Positions 6,780-13,050 of a stretch of 14,605 bases of DNA are shown here, one piece after another. Positions within the stretch are counted from its first letter, which is position 1, and every line of letters starts with the position of its first letter. Both the position numbers and the translations under genes were made by a program. Under the pieces are notes generated by a model that searched no databases, was not told where the DNA came from, and was given only the letters and a program-made list of their open reading frames with translations. The stretch is from Pseudomonadota bacterium (lineage in GTDB: Bacteria; Pseudomonadota; Alphaproteobacteria; Rhizobiales; Methylopilaceae): NCBI GenBank assembly GCA_023388965.1, contig JAEWFF010000002.1:1-14605 (forward strand), written 5' to 3'.

Positions 6780-6934
6780 AACCTCTTCGTAGACAGGTCC
6801 TGCATCTGGCAGCTGCAACGCCTTGGTTTGCTGCACGAGCGACCGAGTTCAGACCATGCCCCTCAAGGATTAGATCAACCGATCGATTGGCATGTCGCTA
6901 CTGAACGGTCGATCCCCGCTCATCACCTGTCGGC

Positions 6935-6950
6935 AATTTACCCAGGTAAA
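6935..6950 (-). promoter_or_regulatory. Near-palindromic 16-mer, copy 2 (inverted)
   Basis: AATTTACCCAGGTAAA is the exact reverse complement of 6615-6630, 304 bases away. Two such sites could support DNA looping by one regulator, or mark the ends of a 336-bp insertion. Confidence 0.4.
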
Positions 6951-7072
6951 CGAGACGTGGATCCTTCTTCGCCATGTCGATCTTGAGGCACGGTCAGCAT
7001 CCTCACCTAACCACCAGCAATCTCACTCGGCTAAAGGCTGCTGGCAGGCTGAAGGCGAGGATGACTTACAGC

Positions 7073-7116
7073 AAAAAAGAACTAACCAGCCCGAGTCCTT
7101 GGCGGACTCGTGGCTG
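7073..7116 (-). terminator. Orphan rho-independent-terminator-like hairpin, minus strand
   Basis: On the minus strand CAGCC, a bulged A, then CGAGTCC pair with GGACTCG and GGCTG around a 5-base loop (7116-7087). A run of six T follows 8 bases later (7078-7073). No coding gene on the minus strand ends here, so it may terminate a short RNA started from the AT-rich region at about 7150-7280. Confidence 0.4.
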
Positions 7117-7219
7117 ATTCTGATGGCTCCGGGGAAGTTTTCCTCACCTGATGGTTGCCGAATTCAAGTTAAATTATTTTAAATCAATAGTTTAATGTAT
7201 GTTATACACATCTATAACT

Positions 7220-7237
7220 AAGATAATAAATTATCTT
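7220..7237. promoter_or_regulatory. 18-bp palindromic operator overlapping a -35 box
   Basis: AAGATAAT (7220-7227) and ATTATCTT (7230-7237) are perfect inverted arms around AA. A further TTATCT lies at 7250-7255. The palindrome overlaps the first two bases of the candidate -35 box at 7236, a classic repressor position. The HTH protein encoded third in the operon is a candidate autoregulator. Confidence 0.5.
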
Positions 7238-7264
7238 GCACATGTTTGGTTATCTAGCTAAGAC
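7236..7264 (+). promoter_or_regulatory. Probable promoter of the 7292-9309 operon
   Basis: TTGCAC (7236-7241), a 17-base spacer and TAAGAC (7259-7264) lie about 28 bases before the first start codon, in AT-rich DNA. Confidence 0.45.
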
Positions 7265-7291
7265 ACATTCATAACGTTTATGGAGGGCCAG

Positions 7292-7558
7292 ATGAAGATG
7301 AGCTGCCACGCCGGACTACGAAGTGCCCAACGCGGGATGCCGCTTGAGATCATCTCGACCATTTGTGCCTTCGGTGCGGAACGCCGCTCGTCGGGAGCGA
7401 CCAGTATCACGCTCGATGCCGAGTCGATCCTGCTCGCCTCTGATGGCGATGCGTCCCGCATGCGAGACCTCACCAGATTTCGGGGCGCCTATGTCGTGCT
7501 CTCTGATGAGGGCGTCATCATCACCGTTGCTCGCCGCACGCGCCGTTTCCGTCACTGA
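7292..7558 (+). CDS. Small conserved protein of unknown function (DUF4258/BrnT-like toxin layout possible)
   Basis: An 88-residue protein beginning MKMSCHAGLRSAQRGMPLEI. The layout is an R-S-A-Q-R-G-M-P helix near the start, a central strand region (ATSITLDAESILLA), then FRGAYVVLSDEGVIITVARR and a basic tail. I associate the pattern xRxxQRG[IM]P...YVVxSDxGxxITVxxRxRR with small uncharacterised proteins that somewhat resemble DUF4258 and RelE/BrnT-type toxins. GGAGG (7282-7286) lies 5 bases before ATG 7292; ATG 7298 is the alternative, while ATG 7280 would overlap the ribosome-binding site. It is the first gene of an operon, 30 bases before the UDG-like gene. The function is unknown and the toxin comparison is only a suggestion. 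Confidence 0.65.
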   Translation: MKMSCHAGLRSAQRGMPLEIISTICAFGAERRSSGATSITLDAESILLASDGDASRMRDLTRFRGAYVVLSDEGVIITVARRTRRFRH

Positions 7559-7588
7559 CCTACAGTTCACTCCTAGGAGATATTCACA

Positions 7589-8377
7589 TTGAGACAGGAT
7601 CTCACCATCGCTCGCGCCCATATTCCCCTGATCGATGCCCGCACAGCTGATCGATTTGCCGACGCCCCGGAGTTCGTCCTTCACGACGAGGGCGATCTGA
7701 AAATCTGCTATGCGCCTTTCGATCACATTGAGACCGAAGCGCGCCTGGTCATCGTGGGCATCACTCCGGGCATGGGACAGGCGCGTGCTGCATTCGCGGC
7801 GACCCATCGCGCGCTTATTCGGGGCGACAGTCTTGAGGCCACCCTTGCTGAGGCCAAGCTGGAAGCAAGCTTTTCGGGTAGCATGCGTGGCAATCTCGTT
7901 GCGATGCTGGATGCTGTGGGGGTGAATACACACCTGAACGTCGCATCGACCTCCGCACTTTTTGCGCCCGGCTCGCGCGCCATCCACATGACCTCGGCTC
8001 TGCGCTACCCGGTCTTTTTCCGCAGCAAGAATTACAGCGGAACGCCATCGATGCTGCGCCAGCCTGCCTTGCGTGCGATGGTCGAAAATCATCTGGTCGA
8101 GGAGGTTCAGTCGCTGCCCAATGCGCTTTGGTTGCCGCTTGGCCCCAAGGTCGAGGAAGCGCTGAACCACTTGGCAGGTCGTGGTCAGCTGGACCCGTCG
8201 CGGATCATCGCAGGAATGCCGCATCCGAGCGGGCTCAATGCCGAGCGCATCGCGGTTTTCCTCGGCCGCAAGGACCCTGCGTTGGCTTCCCGTCAGACGA
8301 ACCCCACAAAGCTGCTGAACAGCTTTTCCAGATTGAAGTCCAGGTTTGGCCAGAAGCCCGAAGGAGCCTGCGCATGA
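7589..8377 (+). CDS. Uracil-DNA-glycosylase-superfamily-like protein
   Basis: A 262-residue protein with the two landmark motifs of the UDG superfamily: a strand and loop LVIVGITPGMGQA (residues 53-65), in the place of motif A, and HPSGLNAER (212-220), the motif B loop that inserts into DNA. The spacing between them (about 150 residues) fits the fold. The motif A loop lacks the GQDPYH residues of family 1 and the GEAPG of families 4 and 5, so substrate and activity may differ from canonical uracil excision. Catalytic residues cannot be assigned with certainty. The TTG start at 7589 is supported by AGGAG (7575-7579) 9 bases upstream. The stop overlaps the next start (ATGA at 8374-8377), so the two genes are translationally coupled. 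A cytoplasmic role in DNA repair or defence is inferred. Confidence 0.75.
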   Translation: MRQDLTIARAHIPLIDARTADRFADAPEFVLHDEGDLKICYAPFDHIETEARLVIVGITPGMGQARAAFAATHRALIRGDSLEATLAEAKLEASFSGSMRGNLVAMLDAVGVNTHLNVASTSALFAPGSRAIHMTSALRYPVFFRSKNYSGTPSMLRQPALRAMVENHLVEEVQSLPNALWLPLGPKVEEALNHLAGRGQLDPSRIIAGMPHPSGLNAERIAVFLGRKDPALASRQTNPTKLLNSFSRLKSRFGQKPEGACA

Positions 8378-9309
8378 GCAAGACCGGCGAAATTCCCTAT
8401 AGCTGGGAACTGATCGAAGAACAAATCCGCGAGGCCATTTTCTGCCAAGCCAGCATGTTGACCTGTTTCGGCCCCTGGATCGATGGAAAGGACGCTGTAA
8501 CAGCGCTTTACCTCGGTTACGACAATGATGGAGAAGACAGGCATGACATGACCGAGGAGCGGATGGCGCAGCTCGATATTTCCCGCCATCAGATCACATC
8601 GGTTGTCCGCCGAGCCTATATTTATGCTTATCAGCTTGAGGGTGCCGAGGGTTTTGACAGCTTAGATGCTACCTGTTGGCACGACGCCGATATTCTCCTG
8701 CAAGGCTGGCCCCAAACCGATGGCCGGGGAGAACCTTCCCCCTTTGATACGCTGAACGATTTTCCACTGCGCCGTATGCTTGAGACTTTTTTTGCACGCT
8801 GGTCGCTTGAACAGGAAGGGCTTGATGTTTCGGTCCGCGAACTCAGCCTTTTGGCAAACATGACCGTGCAGGCCGTAAGAAATTCCCTCAGCAAAGAAGG
8901 GTTCAAGCTGACGAAACGCCCAGCCAATGACCGGAGAAACGTCGAGGAAGCAAGCTTCGCACTTGATGCCAATGATGCACTCGTTTGGCTGTCGCGCCGG
9001 CGTGGATTTGTTCCAAAACGCAGCAGGGGCGAGGGGCAAATAGCGGCAAGCCCAGAGGAACGCGCCGCAATTCTGGTTGATCAGACCCGCGCGCTTCCGG
9101 AGCGCTTGGCGGTCCTGCTTGCCGCCATGCCAGCCAATGAGAGCATCGAACATGAAGAGGATAGTAACTGGCTCAGTGCGCTCCTCAGCGGGCAGGTTGT
9201 CGATCCGGAGCTCGCACGAATTGCGAGGCTCGCAGCAAGGCTTGAGGTAGCCTCGGCTGATCTCGCCGCAGAAATCTCCCGGCACCTGATGAGCCTCCTG
9301 CTTGCATAA
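8374..9309 (+). CDS. HTH-containing protein coupled to the UDG-like gene, function unknown
   Basis: A 311-residue protein. The ATG at 8374 was chosen because AAGGAG (8361-8366) lies 7 bases upstream and the start overlaps the previous stop; the frame is open further upstream but there it only shadows the UDG-like gene. The N-terminal half is acidic and helical without a recognised domain. A helix-turn-helix-like segment lies at about 152-178 (VSVRELSLLANMTVQAVRN, then SLSKEGF). A basic linker (FVPKRSRGEG) and a helical C-terminal region follow. It may repress the operon through the palindrome at 7220-7237, or guide the UDG-like protein to DNA. No signal peptide or membrane segment is seen. 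Family not recognised; DNA binding is moderately likely. Confidence 0.7.
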   Translation: MSKTGEIPYSWELIEEQIREAIFCQASMLTCFGPWIDGKDAVTALYLGYDNDGEDRHDMTEERMAQLDISRHQITSVVRRAYIYAYQLEGAEGFDSLDATCWHDADILLQGWPQTDGRGEPSPFDTLNDFPLRRMLETFFARWSLEQEGLDVSVRELSLLANMTVQAVRNSLSKEGFKLTKRPANDRRNVEEASFALDANDALVWLSRRRGFVPKRSRGEGQIAASPEERAAILVDQTRALPERLAVLLAAMPANESIEHEEDSNWLSALLSGQVVDPELARIARLAARLEVASADLAAEISRHLMSLLLA

Positions 9310-9329
9310 TAGAGGCTCTCTGGCTGAAC

Positions 9330-9457
9330 GTATCCGTCCGCTGACGCTGCTCTGACGGGCGGAATCTGGGGCTGATAGTGTCCACCATCGAAGTGGACAT
9401 TATGAGGCACTCCATGGCGGGCAAGAAGGGTCAGAAGAAGCGTCAGCGGACGGATAC
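9330..9457. mobile_element. 128-bp internally deleted IS66-type remnant
   Basis: Perfect 20-bp inverted ends CGTATCCGTCCGCTGACGCT (9329-9348) and their reverse complement (9439-9458) bound the unit, with imperfect pairing continuing inward. The ends begin with GTA, as IS66-family ends do. Inside are a leader with a 7-bp hairpin (TGTCCAC/GTGGACA) and the first codons of a TnpA-like accessory protein (MAGKKGQKKR). All later genes are missing, the frame running straight into the right end. The flanking 8 bases (GGCTGAAC left, GCAGGGGA right) do not match, so no target duplication is visible. Confidence 0.75.
9414..9443 (+). pseudogene. IS66-type accessory transposition protein, first ten codons only
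   Basis: MAGKKGQKKR is the start I recall for IS66-family TnpA-like accessory proteins in Alphaproteobacteria. Native similarity stops after the last arginine, where the inverted end of the element begins. A GTG- or ATG-led extension from 9402 (MRHS) is in frame. It is non-functional. Confidence 0.6.
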
Positions 9458-9584
9458 GCAGGGGAGACCATGCCGTTGTCGCAAAGCAGGTTTGCCGCTT
9501 CGACGTCGACGTTGCCGTGAAGTTCAAGATTCATTAGTGCGAAACTGATGCGGGGTTTGTCGTGAGGAGATGGCTGCAACCTGT

Positions 9585-10865
9585 TCAAAACGGGATACAA
9601 TCCTTCTCCGCCTCAACCTCAGGCGAGATGATCTGGTAGAGACGGAAACGATCCTCAGCCAAGATGGCGTCGGCAGCCGCACTCGTGTCTATGCCAGCCT
9701 CGTTTAGAAAATCGAGCAGATAACCGGCCCCCCGTATCCGGTCTTGCGGTGAATGGCATGTGATCTCGAGCAGTTCATAGCCTAGAGATTTTCCACGAAA
9801 TCCGGGTAGGGGCAGGAGAGAAAGGATTTGATCGATCAGATCGCGAGCGGATAGAAAGCCGATGACATCCTTCCCATCCTTGCGCCAGACATCTGTTCTC
9901 TCGTTGTCGACCTGACAAGACAGACTTGAACCGGATGGAGTTGGATTTATCCGCACAGTTACCGTCTCGCCAGGATAGATCAGGGCCGAGATGATGCGAC
10001 CAACCCGCTGCTTCAATTCATCTTCGGCGGTATCGCTCCATGTGCGTGAATGGGGCTCCTTGGATGCGACATAATGAGCGACCGTATCAAACCCTGGATA
10101 CGGATAATGGTCCGCTTCCGCATTGGCATTTCTTTCCCGTGTATGCTTCACCCAATCCGTGGCATCGATAATTTCCTTCTCGGGGTTGAGAAGGGCCCGT
10201 GAGACCTCAAGAACTTCACGGCCTGGCCCTGGCGACGCAAAAGCCTCGTAGGAATCCGTTCCCGGGGAATAGTCCCCTCCCAGGCTTCCCACCTTGCCAA
10301 GATTCCAGAGCGGTCCTTCGAGTTCGAGACCGGATATACGTAATATATATGTGTCATTTGGAAAGGCGAGGATATGCGATGTAAGGGTGGGCGAAACATA
10401 TCCGGCTTCGGGTCCTGAATCGCGAGCAAATACAATCTCGATCTCCGACCCCCGGACAACCATTCCGACGAATGCTTCGAACCTGTCGAGGGACGTTGCT
10501 CCTACCTTGCTGAGGCCGAGGCGGAGGTGAGAAAGGAATGCGCCGACTCCAGCATCCGTCTCGCCATACATGATGCCCATCGGATCGAACATCGGGTCTG
10601 CCTTGATCGCGGCCAGAGTTTCCTTGGCCGCGATATCCATGTCGGCCAGATCCCGATCCGAAATCCTGTCATAGGGGGTGGAGGCGGGGCGCCACACCTC
10701 ACCGAAGGTGTCGTATGATGTGCGAGCTTGCGGCAGGTCCCAGGTCCTGTGCCGGACCGGTTCCGTGTCGTTGATATGATCGTAGTAGTCGTCGCCTGGA
10801 CCGAACGACGCGATGATGGCATCGATGTCGGCTCCGGCTCCGAAAATCCGTTCAAAATCGCCCAT
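9585..10865 (-). CDS. Unrecognised 426-residue protein
   Basis: A complete-looking acidic, soluble protein beginning MGDFERIFGAGADIDAIIAS. I do not recognise a domain. Visible features are a tyrosine/aspartate-rich segment early on (GPGDDYYDHIND), a mixed alpha/beta middle (FEAFVGMVVRGSEIEIVF, then YILRISGLELEG), and a helical end (GAGYLLDFLNEAGIDTS). No signal peptide, membrane segment or catalytic motif is obvious. The ATG at 10865 was chosen because GGGAGAG lies 6 bases upstream; an in-frame TTG at 10928 would add 21 residues. It is a single gene, with the IS256 relic about 100 bases upstream and the IS66 relic about 130 bases downstream, so it may be a stranded cargo gene. Codon use and composition look like the neighbours, supporting a real gene. 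Confidence 0.75.
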   Translation of the reverse strand: MGDFERIFGAGADIDAIIASFGPGDDYYDHINDTEPVRHRTWDLPQARTSYDTFGEVWRPASTPYDRISDRDLADMDIAAKETLAAIKADPMFDPMGIMYGETDAGVGAFLSHLRLGLSKVGATSLDRFEAFVGMVVRGSEIEIVFARDSGPEAGYVSPTLTSHILAFPNDTYILRISGLELEGPLWNLGKVGSLGGDYSPGTDSYEAFASPGPGREVLEVSRALLNPEKEIIDATDWVKHTRERNANAEADHYPYPGFDTVAHYVASKEPHSRTWSDTAEDELKQRVGRIISALIYPGETVTVRINPTPSGSSLSCQVDNERTDVWRKDGKDVIGFLSARDLIDQILSLLPLPGFRGKSLGYELLEITCHSPQDRIRGAGYLLDFLNEAGIDTSAAADAILAEDRFRLYQIISPEVEAEKDCIPF

Positions 10866-10962
10866 CAATGACTCTCCCGCATCATACGCCCCTCGGAGGA
10901 TTTTCCAGTCCAGGCATGCCTTCGTCAAGTTCTACGGCTTCAGCAGCTCGTCCCTAACCTTT

Positions 10963-11328
10963 GAGATATGGGCAAAAGTTGGTGACGCCTGATCAGGCGG
11001 CGGATTGAAGGTGGCGAAGACCGTCGCGGAACTCAACCCCTTGGATGATCTCAGGAAGGCGGTTTTGGCCGTCGAGTTTGCGCCATTTCTTTTGCGCTGA
11101 CATCATCAGCTTGAAGGCCATGGCCAGACCAGTCTTTCGGCTCAGGCATCCCTTGGTGCGTTTCGTGCGATGCCGGACTGTTGCGAAGGTGCTCTCGATC
11201 GGATTTGACGTCCGGATGTGTTTCCAGTGTTCCGCCGGATAGTCGTAGAATGTCAGCAGCGCCTCCCGGTCCTTGACCAGCTTGGCCACCGCCTTATCCC
11301 ATTTCACACCGTAGGTTTCGACGAAGAA
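10963..11328 (-). mobile_element. 3' fragment of an IS256-family element, with its right end
   Basis: The segment contains the transposase C-terminus and, beyond the stop, a terminal sequence beginning GAGATATGGGCAAAAGTTGG (10963) that resembles IS256-family ends. The left part, including the N-terminal two thirds of the transposase and the other inverted end, is missing; a Tn3-family fragment takes over near 11330. The exact junction is uncertain by about 15 bases, because both frames read through it plausibly. Confidence 0.75.
10993..11328 (-). pseudogene. IS256-family transposase, C-terminal fragment
   Basis: About 112 residues remain: FFVETYGVKWDKAVAKLVKD, then LTFYDYPAEHWKHIRTSNPI, ESTFATVRHRTKRTKG and GLAMAFKLMMSAQKKWRKLD. 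The blocks YPAEHW, R-T-S/T-N-P-I-E-S-x-F-A-T-V-R-x-R-T and AMAFKL are hallmarks of IS256 Mutator-type DDE transposases. The Glu in NPIES is the third catalytic acid; the two Asp residues would lie in the lost N-terminal part, so the fragment cannot be active. The methionine at 11307 is internal and not a true start, since native sequence continues upstream of it to the truncation. Confidence 0.88.
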
Positions 11329-11682
11329 ATCTTCATCATCGAGTGGCTACTCGACGCCGACATGCAGCGCCGGGCTCAGGTCGGGTTGAACAAGGGCGAG
11401 GCACACCACGCCTTGAAAAACGCCCTGCGCATCGGGCGCCAGGGTGAAATCCGGGATCGCACCACCGAGGGCCAGCACTACCGCATGGCGGGCCTCAACC
11501 TGCTCGCGGCAATCATCATCTACTGGAACACCAAGCACCTCGGTCAGGCCGTGGCCGCGCGGCAGCGGGCCGGCCTGAATTGTGCGCCCAATTTGCTGGC
11601 GCATATCTCGCCGCTCGGGTGGGCACACATCCTGCTCACTGGGGAATACAGGTGGCGGCGGCAAACCGGGGCCAGCTTGTGA
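11329..11682 (+). pseudogene. Tn3-family transposase (TnpA), C-terminal fragment
   Basis: About 117 residues: FIIEWLLDADMQRRAQVGLN, KGEAHHALKNALRIGRQGEI, then GLNLLAAIIIYWNTKHL and HISPLGWAHILLTGEYRW. The blocks LNKGE, GLNLxxAAIxxWNT and the terminal SPLGWxHIxLTGxYxW are characteristic of Tn3-family TnpA, which normally runs to about 950-1000 residues. The N-terminal 85-90 percent is gone, cut at the same junction that truncates the IS256 gene on the other strand. The natural C-terminus and stop (11680-11682) are retained. I could not identify a 38-bp Tn3 inverted end downstream. Confidence 0.88.
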
Positions 11683-11835
11683 AGTAATCAGCCCTATTTC
11701 TTGCCACCGTCACGGCTCCCAAACGCGCGCACCGCGATCATCGCCACCACGAAGGCGGCCACAGAGTTCAAAATGGAGGAGAGAAAGGGGTGTCAGGGCC
11801 TTGTGATACGATCCTGCCCCCTACCGGAATCTACC

Positions 11836-11892
11836 CCGGAAACCTTCTTCTCCGCCATCATGCTCGCCGCAACCGTCTTGTTCTGGCTGTAA
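11836..11892 (+). pseudogene. IS5-family transposase tail (last ~18 codons)
   Basis: PETFFSAIMLAATVLFWL followed by a stop matches the very end of IS5-family (IS427-like) transposases, which typically finish F-F/L-S-A-I-x-[IL]-A-A-T-V-I-F-W-L. Upstream the reading frame degenerates: a possible R-Y-D trace lies out of frame near 11810. The sequence AATGAGTCTGGACCCTA after the stop could contain the element's end. The match is short, so confidence is moderate. Confidence 0.5.
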
Positions 11893-11943
11893 AACTCAAT
11901 GAGTCTGGACCCTAGGCAGAAGCATGCAGTGCAGGCACTCTTG

Positions 11944-12975
11944 TCATCCCGCGGCGCGTGCGTGTTCCTGCACGTAGCGGTCAATTTCCTCCAGTGCGGC
12001 GGCCTTTTCATGAGCGGACATGAACGAGGCGATGAAGCTGTTGCGAGCCAGCGTGATGATGTCGGCACGCGAAAGCTCCAGTGCTCGCTGGCATTCGATG
12101 AGGTTCTCCGCGATGTAGCCGCCGAAATAAGAGGGGTCGTCGGAATTCACCGTCACCATCAGACCGGCGTCCATCAGCCGCTTCAGCGGGTGACGGTTCA
12201 GATCTGCGACCACCCGCAGCTTGAGGTTCGAGAGCGGGCAGACGGTCAGCGGAACAGCCCGCGCAACCAGTTCCCGGACTAGGTCCGGGTCGTCCAGGCA
12301 GGCATTGCCGTGGTCAATGCGGTCGACCCCAAGTTGGAAGGCCTCGCGCACATAGGCCGCAGGGCCTTCTTCGCCGGCATGGATCACCACGCGCAAGCCG
12401 CGCTGCTTACAGGTTCGGAAGAAACCTGCGAATTTTGACGGCGGGTTTCCAAGCTCGGGGCCGCCGAGCCCGATCGCTGCTATACGCGGCAGCCAGGGTT
12501 CGATTGCATCAAGCAGCGCGAAGGCCGCCTCTTCCGAACGATGGCGCTGAGCGATCACCATCAGCGCGGCGCTGACGCCAAGCTCCATTGCCGCATCATC
12601 GAACGCCCGGAGCACACCGTCCATTACGGTGGCCACCGAAACGCCGTTGAGCGTAAAGCTCTGCAGGCCCAGAAACAGCTCCGCCCGCCGCACGTTGTCC
12701 TGTCGCGCCCGGCGCAGGTAGGCCATGGTCAGGTCGTAGAAATCCTGTTCCCGCCGCAACACGGCGCAGCCCGCCCAAAAGACTTCGAGAAACGATTGAA
12801 GGTCCTGGAAGTGATAGGCCGCCCGCAGAGCTTCGGGCGTGTCCCACTCCAAGACGATGCCGTTCCTGCGCGCCAGCTCGAACATCAGGTCCGCTTCAAT
12901 GCTGCCTTCCAGATGCATGTGCAGCTCGGCTTTCGGAATTCCCCTGATGAAATTTTCTAAGTCGATCCTTGGCAT
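11944..12975 (-). CDS. Adenine deaminase, adenosine-deaminase-like (type 2)
   Basis: A 343-residue metal-dependent amidohydrolase. Metal and catalytic motifs are all present: HMH (19-21) in KAELHMHLEGS, HAGEEG with His199 and Glu202, DHG with His222, TVCPLSN (244-250), and NSDDPSYFGGY with Asp279 and Asp280. NSDDP rather than NTDDP, together with the overall likeness to the Pseudomonas adenine deaminase of this superfamily, favours adenine over adenosine as substrate (adenine to hypoxanthine and ammonia, purine salvage in the cytoplasm). The start at 12975 was chosen because GGAGG lies 7 bases upstream; an in-frame TTG at 12981 would add two residues. It is the third gene of a minus-strand operon, 75 bases after the acuI-like stop. 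The family is firm, the adenine preference likely. Confidence 0.9.
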   Translation of the reverse strand: MPRIDLENFIRGIPKAELHMHLEGSIEADLMFELARRNGIVLEWDTPEALRAAYHFQDLQSFLEVFWAGCAVLRREQDFYDLTMAYLRRARQDNVRRAELFLGLQSFTLNGVSVATVMDGVLRAFDDAAMELGVSAALMVIAQRHRSEEAAFALLDAIEPWLPRIAAIGLGGPELGNPPSKFAGFFRTCKQRGLRVVIHAGEEGPAAYVREAFQLGVDRIDHGNACLDDPDLVRELVARAVPLTVCPLSNLKLRVVADLNRHPLKRLMDAGLMVTVNSDDPSYFGGYIAENLIECQRALELSRADIITLARNSFIASFMSAHEKAAALEEIDRYVQEHARAAG

Positions 12976-13050
12976 CAGCAATCCTCCATTGCGGCACGGT
13001 CACCGGCTACGAAGTCCTCAACAGGGGCAAACAAAAGCCTCCCCGGGGGA

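Larger units (their letters stand above)
6431..7291. other. 861-bp intergenic region between divergent Fic and UDG-like operons
   Basis: No convincing protein-coding frame is seen; the short plus-strand frames here lack recognisable motifs or good starts. The region holds a Fic promoter candidate, an 11-bp inverted repeat (6538-6573), a 16-bp inverted-repeat pair (6615-6630 and 6935-6950), a REP-like hairpin (6758-6779), a minus-strand terminator-like hairpin (7073-7116) and an AT-rich promoter with a palindromic operator (7220-7264). Both ends are strikingly AT-rich compared with the flanking genes. Confidence 0.55.

Noticed and set aside
6710..7182. Short plus-strand frames in the Fic/UDG-like intergenic region
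   Set aside because: They cross the REP-like hairpin and inverted repeats, lack good starts and show no protein motifs.
7316..8224. 302-codon minus-strand frame
   Set aside because: It is antisense to the small conserved gene and the UDG-like gene; composition typical of a shadow in GC-rich DNA.
8128..8373. Upstream extension of the HTH-protein gene (393-codon frame)
   Set aside because: The extension overlaps the UDG-like gene out of frame; the ATG at 8374 has AAGGAG 7 bases upstream and an ATGA overlap.
8662..9285. 207-codon minus-strand frame
   Set aside because: It is a shadow of the HTH-protein gene with no recognisable motif.
11218..11328. Plus-strand extension of the Tn3-family fragment into the IS256 fragment
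   Set aside because: These codons are antisense to native IS256 transposase sequence; Tn3 similarity starts only near 11330.
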